Assembly: GCF_014851685.1 (NCBI RefSeq)
Contig: NZ_JACVAC010000009.1
Location: 124,001-188,000, forward strand
Length of the DNA stretch: 64,000 nucleotides
DNA from: Pseudomonas sp. PDM05
GTDB lineage: Bacteria; Pseudomonadota; Gammaproteobacteria; Pseudomonadales; Pseudomonadaceae
Direction: 5' to 3'
A program made the position numbers and the translations under genes. The notes below the pieces were generated by a model. The model did not search any database, had not been told where the DNA came from, and saw only the letters and a program-made list of their open reading frames with translations. Positions 35,565 through 44,664 of the stretch are shown here, piece by piece; position 1 is the first letter of the stretch, and each line of letters begins with the position of its first letter.

Positions 35565-35798
35565 CGCATCGCCTCTTATCGGTTTTATTAGGTGACTGCA
35601 TCAAGACTCGACCACAGTAAAGTTCAAGATTGCCCGCATGACAAATGTGGGTATAGCGATAACAGTTCTCATTAGTCGATTTGGTTATTTGCATATACTC
35701 AAACATCACTTTTGCGCATAAACGCAAACTGGTATCGTGCGGCGGCTCCGTTGGGAGTGCGCGGCCGTGCGCGCAGATTTGCCGAGAACAGGACCTAT

Positions 35799-37457
35799 AT
35801 GTACGTATACGACGAATACGATCAGCGCATCATCGAGGACCGCGTCAAGCAGTTCCGTGATCAGACCCGACGCTACCTAGCAGGTGAACTGAGCGAAGAA
35901 GAGTTCCGCCCTCTGCGCCTGCAAAATGGCCTTTATGTTCAGCGCTTTGCGCCGATGCTGCGGGTAGCCGTGCCTTATGGCCAACTGACCTCGCGTCAGG
36001 TGCGCATGATGGCCAAGATTGCCCGCGACTTCGACAAAGGCTACGCGCACATCAGTACGCGCCAGAACGTACAGTTCAACTGGCCGGCGCTGGAAGATGT
36101 GCCGGACATCCTGGCTGAACTGGCCACCGTGCAGATGCACGCCATTCAGACCAGCGGCAACTGCCTGCGCAACGTGACCACCGACCAATTCGCCGGCGTT
36201 GCCGCCGACGAACTGATCGACCCGCGCCCCTGGTGTGAAATCGTCCGCCAGTGGACCACCTTCCACCCGGAATTCGCCTACCTGCCGCGCAAGTTCAAGA
36301 TCGCCATCAATGGCTCGACCTCGGACCGTGCCGCCATCGAAGTACACGATATCGGCCTGGAGCCGGTGTACAACGCCGCTGGCGAGTTGGGCTTCCGTGT
36401 CCTGGTCGGTGGCGGCCTGGGCCGTACCCCGGTGGTCGGCGCGTTCATCAACGAGTTCCTGCCGTGGCAGGACCTGTTGAGCTACCTCGACGCCATCCTG
36501 CGGGTCTACAACCGCTACGGCCGTCGTGACAACAAGTACAAGGCCCGGATCAAGATCCTGGTAAAAGCGCTGACCCCTGAGGTGTTCGCCCAGAAAGTCG
36601 ACGCTGAAATGGAACACCTGCGCGGCGGCCAGACCACTCTGACCGAAGCCGAAGTACATCGCGTCGCCAAGCACTTCGTCGACCCCGAGTACAAGGCCCT
36701 GACCAATCAGGACGCCGAACTCGCCGCCCTCGACGCAGAGCACCCGGGTTTCGCCCGCTGGCGTGGCCGCAATACCCTGGCGCACAAGAAGCCGGGCTAC
36801 GTTGCCGTGACCCTGTCGCTCAAACCTACGGGTGTTGCGCCGGGTGACATCACCGACAAGCAACTGGACGCCGTCGCCGACCTGGCCGAGCGCTACAGCT
36901 TCGGCCAACTGCGCACCTCCCACGAGCAGAACATCATTCTCGCGGACGTTGAGCAGAGCCAACTGTTCACCCTGTGGGGCGAACTGCGCGAAGGTGGTTT
37001 TGCCACGCCGAACATCGGCCTGTTGACCGACATCATCTGCTGCCCGGGTGGCGACTTCTGCTCCCTGGCCAACGCCAAGTCGATCCCGATTGCCGAATCT
37101 ATCCAGCGCCGTTTCGACGACCTGGACTACCTGTTCGACATCGGCGAGCTGGACCTGAACATCTCCGGCTGCATGAATGCCTGTGGTCACCACCACGTCG
37201 GCCACATCGGCATCCTGGGCGTGGACAAGAAAGGCGAAGAATTCTACCAAGTGTCCCTGGGTGGCAGCGCCAGCCGCGACGCGAGCCTGGGCAAGATCCT
37301 CGGCCCGTCCTTCGCCCAGGAAGCCATGCCCGAGGTGATCGGCAAGCTGATCGACGTGTACATCGAACAGCGCACCGAAGATGAGCGTTTCATCGACACC
37401 TACCAGCGCATCGGCATTGACCTGTTCAAGGAGCGCGTCTATGCAGCGAATCATTAA
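35799..37457 (+). CDS. cysI: Assimilatory sulfite reductase CysI-type (ferredoxin/NADPH)
   Basis: A 552-residue sirohaem and [4Fe-4S] enzyme reducing sulfite to sulfide by six electrons. The cluster/sirohaem cysteines are plain: CPGGDFC, then CMNAC in SGCMNACGHHHVGHIG. TSGNCLRNVTTDQFAG and HISTRQNVQFNW from the N-terminal half bind sirohaem and substrate. The frame opens at 35712 but the ATG at 35799 gives the usual length. It overlaps the DUF934 gene by 17 bases. A CysB-controlled promoter is expected but not located. Confidence 0.95.
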   Translation: MYVYDEYDQRIIEDRVKQFRDQTRRYLAGELSEEEFRPLRLQNGLYVQRFAPMLRVAVPYGQLTSRQVRMMAKIARDFDKGYAHISTRQNVQFNWPALEDVPDILAELATVQMHAIQTSGNCLRNVTTDQFAGVAADELIDPRPWCEIVRQWTTFHPEFAYLPRKFKIAINGSTSDRAAIEVHDIGLEPVYNAAGELGFRVLVGGGLGRTPVVGAFINEFLPWQDLLSYLDAILRVYNRYGRRDNKYKARIKILVKALTPEVFAQKVDAEMEHLRGGQTTLTEAEVHRVAKHFVDPEYKALTNQDAELAALDAEHPGFARWRGRNTLAHKKPGYVAVTLSLKPTGVAPGDITDKQLDAVADLAERYSFGQLRTSHEQNIILADVEQSQLFTLWGELREGGFATPNIGLLTDIICCPGGDFCSLANAKSIPIAESIQRRFDDLDYLFDIGELDLNISGCMNACGHHHVGHIGILGVDKKGEEFYQVSLGGSASRDASLGKILGPSFAQEAMPEVIGKLIDVYIEQRTEDERFIDTYQRIGIDLFKERVYAANH

Positions 37458-37935
37458 GAACAACGAAGTCCTCGACGAAACCTGGCACCTGCTGCCCAAG
37501 GACGCGAGCTTCGACGGCATCTCCAACTGCGACGACCTGATCGTGCCGCTGGCCCTGTGGCGCGAGCACGCTCATGCGCTCAAGGCCCGCGACGGCGGCC
37601 TGGGTGTATGGTTGGACGCCGATGAAGAAGCTGAAGAAATCGGCGACGACGTGGAACACTTCCAGGTCATCGCCCTGAACTTCCCGGCCTTCACCGACGG
37701 GCGCAACTACTCCAACGCGCGCCTGCTGCGTGACCGCTACGGTTACAAAGGCGAGCTGCGTGCGATTGGCGACATCCTGCGCGATCAGTTGTTCTACCTG
37801 CACCGTTGCGGGTTCGATGCCTTCGCCTTGCGCGCCGACAAAGACCCGTACGAAGCGCTGGAAAGCCTCAAGGACTTCTCGGTGACGTACCAGGCTGCAA
37901 CGGATGAACCGTTGCCACTGTTCCGTCGCCGCTGA
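37441..37935 (+). CDS. DUF934 protein, sulfite-reductase partner
   Basis: A 164-residue cytoplasmic protein of DUF934, found beside cysI in many proteobacteria and thought to aid sulfite reduction or its electron supply. NFPAFTDGRNYSNARLLRDR and LRAIGDILRDQLFYLHRCGF are the conserved core. It begins within the last 17 bases of cysI, so the two are coupled in translation, and a terminator follows at 37953-37978. Confidence 0.92.
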   Translation: MQRIIKNNEVLDETWHLLPKDASFDGISNCDDLIVPLALWREHAHALKARDGGLGVWLDADEEAEEIGDDVEHFQVIALNFPAFTDGRNYSNARLLRDRYGYKGELRAIGDILRDQLFYLHRCGFDAFALRADKDPYEALESLKDFSVTYQAATDEPLPLFRRR

Positions 37936-37952
37936 GTTTCAGCGCATGATCA

Positions 37953-37978
37953 AGCCCTGGCCTGCCAGGGCTTTTTTT
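37953..37978 (+). terminator. Terminator after the DUF934 gene
   Basis: AGCCCTGG (37953-37960), four-base loop, CCAGGGCT (37965-37972) and a run of Ts to 37978. The stop codon of the convergent MerR gene (37977-37979) falls in the T-run. Confidence 0.88.
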
Positions 37979-38381
37979 ATCCATTGAATTGGATCGACGC
38001 CAGCACCTGCTTCTGCCCCATGGAGCACGGCACGCCTTCCGGCTGCGCCCGAACCGCTTCGATCACACCCAATAACTGGGCCTTGCTGTGGGCCAGTTGC
38101 GCCTGCATCTGCTCAATCTGCGCCACCTTGCGCTCCAATGCCTCGATCAGCTCTTCACGCTTGTGTTCGCCCGGCGTCGGCATCAACGCCTTGAGCTCCT
38201 GCAAGGTGAAGCCCGCCTGTTGTGCGCTCTGGATCAGTTGCAAGGTCTGCAACGCCTCGGCCGAATAACGTCGATAGCCGTTGGACTGGCGCCCCACCTG
38301 ACTGATCAGGCCTTGCGCTTCATAAAAGCGGATGCGTGACGCCGCCAACCCACTCTGCTTTGCCAGCTCGCCAATATTCAT
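37977..38381 (-). CDS. MerR family transcriptional regulator
   Basis: A 134-residue regulator. The N-terminal winged helix begins NIGELAKQSGLAASRIRFYE and continues with GRQSNGYRRYSAEALQTLQLI. A coiled-coil dimer helix follows (about 85-115), and the short C-terminal part has a single cysteine (VPCSMGQ) that might sense electrophiles. Three start codons are possible; ATG at 38381 is the best spaced from AGG. The gene diverges from the ene-reductase, and a MerR-type operator lies in the shared gap, so it should control that enzyme. Confidence 0.9.
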   Translation of the reverse strand: MNIGELAKQSGLAASRIRFYEAQGLISQVGRQSNGYRRYSAEALQTLQLIQSAQQAGFTLQELKALMPTPGEHKREELIEALERKVAQIEQMQAQLAHSKAQLLGVIEAVRAQPEGVPCSMGQKQVLASIQFNG

Positions 38382-38394
38382 CACCATCACCTGC

Positions 38395-38425
38395 TTGACA
38401 TTAAAGTTAACTTTAAGCTTAGCCT
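38395..38425 (+). promoter_or_regulatory. MerR-type promoter with palindromic operator
   Basis: -35 TTGACA (38395-38400), the perfect palindrome TTAAAGTTAACTTTAA (38401-38416) and a -10 TAGCCT (38420-38425) set 19 bases apart. The over-long 19-base spacer filled by a palindrome is the hallmark of promoters activated by DNA distortion by MerR proteins. It reads toward the ene-reductase at 38454. Confidence 0.75.
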
Positions 38426-38453
38426 GAGGCCTCCCCCGCTCAGGAGTCAACCC

Positions 38454-39686
38454 ATGTCACCCTTTGAAGCCCTGCAACTGCCCAATGGCCAGATCATCTC
38501 CAACCGCATCGCCAAAGCCGCGATGGAAGAGAACATGGCCGATGCGCAACAGGCCCCGTCCCGCGAATTGAAGCAACTGTACAAGGCCTGGGCCGAGGGC
38601 GAGCCCGGCTTGCTGATCACCGGCAACGTGATGATCGACCGCCGCGCCATGACCGGCCCCGGTGGCGTGGCCCTGGAAGACGAGCAGCAACTGGACAGTT
38701 TTCGCGAATGGGCCGCTGTGGCACGCGACAGGGGCGTGCAGTTCTGGATGCAACTCAGCCATCCCGGGCGCCAGACCCCGGCCAACCTGCGCCAGCAAGC
38801 CATGGCACCGTCTGCAGTGGCCCTCGACCTGGGTGGATTCTCGAAGATGTTCGCCAAGCCACAGGCCATGACCGAAGACGACATCCAGGAGGTGATCAAG
38901 CGTTTTGCCACCAGCGCGCGCCTCGCCGAAAAGGCCGGGTTTACCGGGGTACAAATCCACGGCGCCCACGGCTACCTGTTGAGCCAATTTCTCTCCCCCT
39001 TGAGCAACCATCGCAACGACCGCTGGGGTGGCTCGCTGGAAAACCGTGCACGCCTGCTGCTGGAAGTGATCCACGCGGTGCGCGCCAGCGTCAGCCCGGC
39101 GTTTTGCGTGGCGCTCAAACTCAACTCGGCGGACTTCCAGCGCGGTGGTTTTGCAGAGGCCGATGCGCGCGCCGTGGTCGAGATGCTCAACCCGTTGCCC
39201 ATCGACCTGCTGGAGTTGTCCGGCGGCAGCTATGAAGCGCCGGCGATGCAGGGCGAAGCGCGGGACGGGCGCACGCTGGCCCGTGAAGCGTATTTCCTGG
39301 ACATGGCCACCGAACTGGCAAGCATCGCCAAGATGCCGGTAATGGTCACCGGCGGCATCCGCCGCCTGCCGATCGTGCAACAGGTGCTCGACAGCGGCAT
39401 CGCCATGGCCGGCATCGCCACCGCCCTGACCCTGGAGCCGCAGTTGATCCAGCACTGGCGTGAAGGGCGCGACCCCAACCCGCAACTCGAGCCCATGAAC
39501 TGGAAGCGCAAGCCTCTGGCGTCCCTGGCCATCCTTGCGGTGGTGCGTCACCAGATGCGCCGCCTCAGCCACGGTCGCGCGCCAAGCGCCAAGGTAGCGC
39601 CGTGCATGGCGCTGGTGCGTGACCAATGGTTTCTGGCCAGGCGCACCCGGCAGTACCGTGCGGCCATGGCGCAGTCTTCACAATAA
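38454..39686 (+). CDS. NADH:flavin oxidoreductase (old yellow enzyme family)
   Basis: A 410-residue FMN-dependent ene-reductase of the OYE barrel family. VQIHGAHGYLLSQFLSP with SNHRNDRWGGSLENRAR is the FMN/active-site block. VTGGIRRLPIVQQVLDSG forms the phosphate-binding strand. A C-terminal basic tail of about 50 residues goes beyond the minimal barrel. Likely substrates are unsaturated aldehydes or quinones, but none can be read off. A MerR regulator diverges from it, so an electrophile-inducible detoxification role fits. Confidence 0.9.
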   Translation: MSPFEALQLPNGQIISNRIAKAAMEENMADAQQAPSRELKQLYKAWAEGEPGLLITGNVMIDRRAMTGPGGVALEDEQQLDSFREWAAVARDRGVQFWMQLSHPGRQTPANLRQQAMAPSAVALDLGGFSKMFAKPQAMTEDDIQEVIKRFATSARLAEKAGFTGVQIHGAHGYLLSQFLSPLSNHRNDRWGGSLENRARLLLEVIHAVRASVSPAFCVALKLNSADFQRGGFAEADARAVVEMLNPLPIDLLELSGGSYEAPAMQGEARDGRTLAREAYFLDMATELASIAKMPVMVTGGIRRLPIVQQVLDSGIAMAGIATALTLEPQLIQHWREGRDPNPQLEPMNWKRKPLASLAILAVVRHQMRRLSHGRAPSAKVAPCMALVRDQWFLARRTRQYRAAMAQSSQ

Positions 39687-39763
39687 AGGCGGAGCATTCG
39701 CCGTGATCGAACTGTCCCCTATTGATCAGCAGTTTTTAACCTCACTGACGATTGGAGTTTTTC

Positions 39764-41488
39764 ATGGCGAAAATCAACCTGGCCCAGCAATTGGCGACCA
39801 CGCTTGAACAGGCGGGTATCAAGCGCATCTGGGGCCTGACCGGTGACAGCCTCAATGGCCTCACCGACGCCCTGCGCACCATGGAGAGTATCGAGTGGAT
39901 GCATGTGCGCCACGAGGAAGTCGCGGCCTTCGCGGCGGGTGCCGAGGCCGCTGCCACCGGCGAGTTGACGGTGTGTGCCGGCAGTTGCGGGCCCGGCAAC
40001 CTGCATTTGATCAACGGCCTGTTCGACTGCCATCGCAACCACGTCCCAGTGCTGGCGATCGCGGCGCAGATTCCCTCCACCGAGATTGGCCTGAACTACT
40101 TCCAGGAAACCCATCCCCAGGAACTGTTCAAGGAATGCAGCCACTTTATCGAACTGGTGACCAGCCCCGAGCAGATGCCCCACGTGCTGCATCGCGCCAT
40201 GCGCTCGGCGATCCTCAATCGCGGCGTCGCGGTGGTGGTGATTCCGGGCGACGTGTCGCTGCTAGAAGTGGAAGACAAACTCAAACCGTGGCCGGCCTTG
40301 CACGCACCGCGCACCTTGCCAGCGGAACAAGACCTGCTACGCCTCAGCGAAATCCTTCAAAGCAGTCAGAAAACCACCCTGCTGTGCGGCAGCGGCTGTG
40401 CCGGTGCCCATGATCAAGTGGTCGCCTTGGCCGACGCCCTTGGCGCCCCCGTGGTACACGCCCTGCGCGGCAAAGAGCATGTGGAATGGGACAACCCGTT
40501 CGACGTGGGCATGACCGGTCTGATCGGCTTCAGTTCCGGCTACCATGCGATGCTCGACTGCGACACCTTGATCATGCTCGGCACGGACTTCCCTTACCGT
40601 CAGTTCTACCCCACCGATGCGAAGATCATCCAGGTCGACCGCGACCCACAAGCGCTGGGGCGCCGCACCACCCTGGACCTGGGCATCTGCGCCGACGTCA
40701 GCGAAACCATCGCTGCCCTGCTGCCGCGCCTGACCCGCAAGGCCGACCGCAGCTTTCTCGAGACCTCGCTCAAGCATTACGAGAAAGCCCGCCAAGGCCT
40801 CGACGACCTGGCGCAACCGTCCAAGGCCAATCGGCCGATCCACCCACAATACGTGGCGCGCCTGCTCAGCGAATTGGCGGACGACGACGCGATCTTCACC
40901 GCCGACGTCGGCTCGCCCACCGTGTGGGCCGCGCGTTACTTGAAAATGAATGGCAAGCGTCGACTGATCGGCTCGTTCAACCACGGCTCGATGGCCAACG
41001 CCATGCCCCAGGCAATTGGCGCGCAGGCGGCGTTTCCAGGTCGGCAGGTTATTTCAATGTCCGGCGACGGTGGCTTTGCCATGCTGATGGGGGACTTCAT
41101 TTCATTGGCCCAGTTGAAACTGCCGGTCAAGGTGGTGGTGTTCGACAACTCATCCCTGGGTTTTGTCGCCATGGAGATGAAAGCCGCAGGTTATCTGGAT
41201 GCCGGCACCGAACTGAAAAACCCGGACTTTGCCGCCATGTCCAACGCCATGGGCATCCTCGGGATTCGTGTGGAGCAGTCCGAGGACCTGGAACCGGCCT
41301 TGCGCCGCGCCCTGGCCCATGACGGGCCGGTGCTGGTGGATGTGGTAACCGCGACTCAGGAACTGGTGATGCCACCGACGATCAAGCTGGAGCAGGCCAA
41401 GGGGTTCAGCCTGTACATGCTCAAGGCGGTCATGAGTGGCCGTGGCGATGAGGTCATTGAGCTGGCACGCACCAATTGGCTACGCTAG
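39764..41488 (+). CDS. poxB: Pyruvate dehydrogenase (quinone) / pyruvate oxidase PoxB
   Basis: A 574-residue ThDP- and FAD-dependent enzyme converting pyruvate to acetate and CO2 with electrons to ubiquinone. It shows GLTGDSLNGL near the N terminus, the Glu of RHEEVAAFAA that activates ThDP, and the ThDP-Mg motif GDGGFAMLMGD...FDNSSLGF near 450. Length matches PoxB (572 in E. coli). GGAG lies before the ATG at 39764; an upstream in-frame TTG at 39752 is not used. It is separate from the ene-reductase by 77 bases and may be read through from it. Confidence 0.93.
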   Translation: MAKINLAQQLATTLEQAGIKRIWGLTGDSLNGLTDALRTMESIEWMHVRHEEVAAFAAGAEAAATGELTVCAGSCGPGNLHLINGLFDCHRNHVPVLAIAAQIPSTEIGLNYFQETHPQELFKECSHFIELVTSPEQMPHVLHRAMRSAILNRGVAVVVIPGDVSLLEVEDKLKPWPALHAPRTLPAEQDLLRLSEILQSSQKTTLLCGSGCAGAHDQVVALADALGAPVVHALRGKEHVEWDNPFDVGMTGLIGFSSGYHAMLDCDTLIMLGTDFPYRQFYPTDAKIIQVDRDPQALGRRTTLDLGICADVSETIAALLPRLTRKADRSFLETSLKHYEKARQGLDDLAQPSKANRPIHPQYVARLLSELADDDAIFTADVGSPTVWAARYLKMNGKRRLIGSFNHGSMANAMPQAIGAQAAFPGRQVISMSGDGGFAMLMGDFISLAQLKLPVKVVVFDNSSLGFVAMEMKAAGYLDAGTELKNPDFAAMSNAMGILGIRVEQSEDLEPALRRALAHDGPVLVDVVTATQELVMPPTIKLEQAKGFSLYMLKAVMSGRGDEVIELARTNWLR

Positions 41489-41549
41489 ACCCAATAAGTA
41501 AGAAGGCTTGGCAGCGGACTCGTCTGCCAAGACTGCCACACATCCAAAT

Positions 41550-41638
41550 GTGGGAGCGGGCTTGCCCGCGATGGCGGTGGGCCAGGCAACATTTCTGTCA
41601 CTGGCACACCGTCTTCGCGGGCAAGCCCGCTCCCACAC
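41550..41638. repeat. REP doublet
   Basis: GTGGGAGCGGGCTTGCCCGC and its inverse GCGGGCAAGCCCGCTCCCAC border a short spacer. It sits between poxB and the FMN reductase, which converge here, and may serve as a transcript-end structure. Confidence 0.88.
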
Positions 41639-41656
41639 TTCGGTCTCATTACCAAG

Positions 41657-42214
41657 TCAGGACTTCTGTTTTTCTACCCAAGAACCATAGGCATCGATAA
41701 ACGCCTGCAAGAACGGCCGGGTCTTTTCCGATAGCTTGCCAGCCTCATCAAACAAGCTTCCCGCACCGCCCACATAAGCTTCCGGCTGCTGCATGCACGG
41801 TACATCAAGGAACACCAGGGATTGGCGCAGGTGATGGTTGGCGCCAAAACCACCGACGGCCCCTGGCGATACACTGATGATCGCACCCGGCTTGCCACTC
41901 CAGGCGCTTTGGCCGTATGGACGGGAGCCCACGTCAATCGCGTTCTTCAACGGCGCAGGCACGGAACGGTTGTATTCCGGGGTCACGAACAACACCGCGT
42001 CGGATGAACTCACCTGCTGGCGGAAAGTGCTGTAGGCTGCCGGCGGTGTTGCACCGTCGATGTCCTCGTTGTAGAGCGGCAAATCGCCAATTTCGACAAT
42101 CTTCAACCTGAGGTTGGCAGGGGCCAGTTCGGCCAGGGCCAGGGCGACCTTGCGGTTGATCGACTCTTTTCTCAAGCTGCCAACCAGGACGGCAATCGTG
42201 TAGACCTTGCTCAT
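41657..42214 (-). CDS. NADPH-dependent FMN reductase (chromate/quinone reductase type)
   Basis: A 185-residue flavodoxin-fold reductase. The FMN phosphate loop appears as LVGSLRKESINRKVA near the start, then DLPLYNEDID and the family motif FVTPEYNRSVPAPLKNAIDV. Such ChrR/YieF-like enzymes reduce quinones and, incidentally, chromate. The ATG at 42214 is chosen over 42325 as it begins the fold strand. The 218 bases to the next gene contain no other frame with support. Confidence 0.9.
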   Translation of the reverse strand: MSKVYTIAVLVGSLRKESINRKVALALAELAPANLRLKIVEIGDLPLYNEDIDGATPPAAYSTFRQQVSSSDAVLFVTPEYNRSVPAPLKNAIDVGSRPYGQSAWSGKPGAIISVSPGAVGGFGANHHLRQSLVFLDVPCMQQPEAYVGGAGSLFDEAGKLSEKTRPFLQAFIDAYGSWVEKQKS

Positions 42215-42432
42215 GGAGGTTTTCCCGACGTCTGAATAAAGGAGCTTGTAGTTATAGAGTCTTCGCGGCGGGTTCACCAGAAGGTTTTTGATAATCCTCC
42301 AAACGCCCCACCTTGTAGGATTCATCCGAAATCGCCAGAGAATAGTATTTTTTTAACGTAGGTAAACTACACCGCTCCATAACGGTCTACAGAACCGCAA
42401 ATCGAGTGATTATCTCCAGAGGTTCTAAACAG

Positions 42433-42669
42433 ATGGCAGCAGTACTAGTCGGACAGTTTCATGCCAGAGACGCAGAGGGACGCGTGTATTCGGTGCATGA
42501 GTTCCAGGAATCCAATCCGGCGCAGGGCGACCTGGCAGGCTCGACGCCCACCACTACCTACAAGCTGGCCATTGGCGACCGTGTAGAAAAGCTGGAAGGC
42601 GATGAGTTCAAGTTGATTCAGTCGGGCATCATTATCGTGCGCGAGTCGCAAACTACCATCGCTTCGTAA
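42433..42669 (+). CDS. Conserved small protein of unknown function
   Basis: A 78-residue acidic cytoplasmic protein, without signal peptide or helix. It reads as a compact beta fold: AAVLVGQFHARDAEGRVYSV and TYKLAIGDRVEKLEGDEF, ending in IIIVRES. AGAGG lies eight bases or so before the ATG at 42433. No family is recognised. It is single, convergent with the next gene. Confidence 0.72.
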   Translation: MAAVLVGQFHARDAEGRVYSVHEFQESNPAQGDLAGSTPTTTYKLAIGDRVEKLEGDEFKLIQSGIIIVRESQTTIAS

Positions 42670-42730
42670 GACCTCGCCCTGCCTACCAGCCCAGTCCTGG
42701 CCATGCATGGCGTTGGCTGGGCTGGGGTGA

Positions 42731-43075
42731 TCAGGGGCGGCGGATCTCCGTGACTTCGATTTCCCGGCCCCCCGCTGCCTCCTTCAGCGTCACCAGCAAC
42801 TTGCCCCGCTCGCCCTCCACCGCATACATCGAACGCGTGTAGCCCGCTGCGTTATTGCTGGGGTGCGCGACCACCTGCCTGACCAGCGCAATATCCAGCA
42901 CCGCGCCTACCTGCTCGATCACCTGCTCCTCAGAGCGGACAAACGCTTCAAGGGTCAGGTTGTCCGGCGCAGTGTCGTCATGATTGTTGAAGAGATAAGC
43001 AGCCACGCACCCCACGGTCACCAGGACCAGCAGTTGCTTGGCCGTTACCCCGAGGAATATCGAGGGTAGAGGCAT
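42731..43075 (-). CDS. Small membrane-anchored protein of unknown function
   Basis: A 114-residue protein with one N-terminal helix (about 12-30, AKQLLVLVTVGCVAAYLF), then a soluble domain of helix and strands (LTLEAFVRSEEQVIEQVGAV, TRSMYAVEGERGKLLVTLKE). It could be an uncleaved signal anchor facing the periplasm. No family is recognised. It converges on the preceding small gene and diverges from the LysR gene. Confidence 0.65.
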   Translation of the reverse strand: MPLPSIFLGVTAKQLLVLVTVGCVAAYLFNNHDDTAPDNLTLEAFVRSEEQVIEQVGAVLDIALVRQVVAHPSNNAAGYTRSMYAVEGERGKLLVTLKEAAGGREIEVTEIRRP

Positions 43076-43184
43076 ATGAGACCAGACCTGTTCTTGTTGT
43101 AAGTGCCGCTAGCCGGCTTTGGTCGTTGTTGATCAGCGCAGCCATTCTATTGAATCCCCGGCGCGCTGCACATAGACTCCGGCG

Positions 43185-44078
43185 ATGCGTTTACGTCATA
43201 TCGAAGTGATTCAGGCCATCTTGCAGACCGGACACCTCGGCACGGCCGCCGAATGGTTGCAACTCTGCGTGGGCGATGTGGACGCAGCGCTCAAGGACGC
43301 CGAGCAACAGCTTGGTTTCATGTTGTTCGCCAGTGTGCGCGGACGCTTGCAGGCCACCCGGGAAACCCTGGAACTGCAAGCCGAAATCGCCCATGTGTAC
43401 GAAGCGTTGGAGCCGCTGCAACGCCTGGCCAGCCGCTTGAAGCACCATCACGCCCCACCCCTGCGCGCCCTGTGCACGCCACCGCTGGCCAATCAGTTGT
43501 TGCCGCAAAGCATCGCGCTGCTGCGCCGACGCTTCCAGGACACCCCGTGCAACCTGTCCAGCCAGCCGACCCGCGACATCGTCCGCAGCCTGCTGTTGCA
43601 CGAGGCCGAGGTCGGCCTGAGCCTGCATGACCCGGAACACCCGCAAATCCACAGCAGCGTGCTGGCCCAGGGCAAGTTGCAATTGCTCGCGCCCCACGGC
43701 TGGCTCAAGCCCAAGCAGAAGTACATCGCCCTGCAAGATCTGGCAGGCCAGTCAATGATCGGCCTGGAAGGCCAGGACCCGCTGAGCCGTCTGCTGGACG
43801 CCAAGCTGCAAGCCTTGCGCCCGCTGCCCGTGGTGCAGACCCGCGTGCAGACCTACCAGATGATGCGCAGCATGGTGGAAGCGGGAGAAGGATTGGCGAT
43901 CGTCGACCCCTTCACCGCGTACGGCGCACGCGACACGGGCCTGGATGCGTGCCCGCTGTCACCGCCCGTGATGGTCAACCTGTATGCGCTGACCCTCAAG
44001 GACGGCGTGACGTCCCCAGCACTGAACGCACTGCTGGAGATCGTCACACAGAAGGCTGAAAGCCTGTTGGCCGGTTAA
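43185..44078 (+). CDS. LysR-type transcriptional regulator with divergent HTH
   Basis: A 297-residue LysR-family protein. The helix-turn-helix region is MRLRHIEVIQAILQTGHLGTAAEWLQ in two parts, but where most members read SQPAVSRQIRRLE this one has CVGDVDAALKDAE. The rest, LGFMLFASVRGRLQATRE, keeps the usual pattern. A substrate domain follows (about 90-290) with AGEGLAIVDPFTAYG. It shares its last four bases with the end of the convergent GNAT gene. The target is unknown. Confidence 0.85.
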   Translation: MRLRHIEVIQAILQTGHLGTAAEWLQLCVGDVDAALKDAEQQLGFMLFASVRGRLQATRETLELQAEIAHVYEALEPLQRLASRLKHHHAPPLRALCTPPLANQLLPQSIALLRRRFQDTPCNLSSQPTRDIVRSLLLHEAEVGLSLHDPEHPQIHSSVLAQGKLQLLAPHGWLKPKQKYIALQDLAGQSMIGLEGQDPLSRLLDAKLQALRPLPVVQTRVQTYQMMRSMVEAGEGLAIVDPFTAYGARDTGLDACPLSPPVMVNLYALTLKDGVTSPALNALLEIVTQKAESLLAG

Positions 44079-44656
44079 GGTTTGTCGACTTCGGTCTTGA
44101 ACAGCCGATACCAGAAAATCGCCACCTCACGGGTCTGCGGATCAATGCCGCGATAGCGTAAGTGGTCGATCCCGCCCATTACATAGCCGCAACGCTCATA
44201 CAAGCGGCAGGCCCCGAGGTTGTTGTTCTGGGTTTCCAGCATCATGCCCGGCAGGTTTTTCTTGCGACTCCAGAACTGCGCCACATCCAGCAACGCCTTG
44301 GCCACCCCGTGGCGCCGCGCAGGCAAGGCCACCGCCAGCTCATCGACATGGGCAAAACCATTCCAGTTGGTGCTGACCACGATATGCCCCACCGCCCGGT
44401 CGTCGAGGTACGCCATGAAGACCGCGCTGTCGGGCGCATCGCGGAAACTGGCGAACTCCTCCGGATCGATGCCATAACACTTGCGGTACGGCAGGATACG
44501 CTCCACACGCCATTGATCGACCCGCGCACCCATCTCGGGCACGCTGTAGCCGCTGACCTCAAAGCTGAAGTCATTGCCCCACACGTAGGCATCGAAGCCT
44601 TCGTCGGCGACCCGCACACTGAGCCCTGGATACTTCGGGTTCATTACAGCTTGCAT
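44075..44656 (-). CDS. GNAT family N-acetyltransferase
   Basis: A 193-residue acetyltransferase. The acetyl-CoA site is LPARRHGVAKALLD, preceded by the strand AHVDELAVALP and followed by NNLGACRLYERCGYVMGG, a typical GNAT ending. The ATG at 44656 has AAGGA about seven bases upstream; the longer frame to 44695 would run into ldcA. It lies eight bases after ldcA, so the two are co-transcribed, which suggests the substrate is a polyamine or an amino acid. That link is inference. Confidence 0.85.
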   Translation of the reverse strand: MQAVMNPKYPGLSVRVADEGFDAYVWGNDFSFEVSGYSVPEMGARVDQWRVERILPYRKCYGIDPEEFASFRDAPDSAVFMAYLDDRAVGHIVVSTNWNGFAHVDELAVALPARRHGVAKALLDVAQFWSRKKNLPGMMLETQNNNLGACRLYERCGYVMGGIDHLRYRGIDPQTREVAIFWYRLFKTEVDKP

Positions 44657-44664
44657 AAACATCC

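Noticed and set aside
41550..41638. Repeats that might be read as CRISPR units
   Set aside because: They are inverted REP pairs that occur singly at several gaps, with no regular direct repeats, no spacers and no cas genes.
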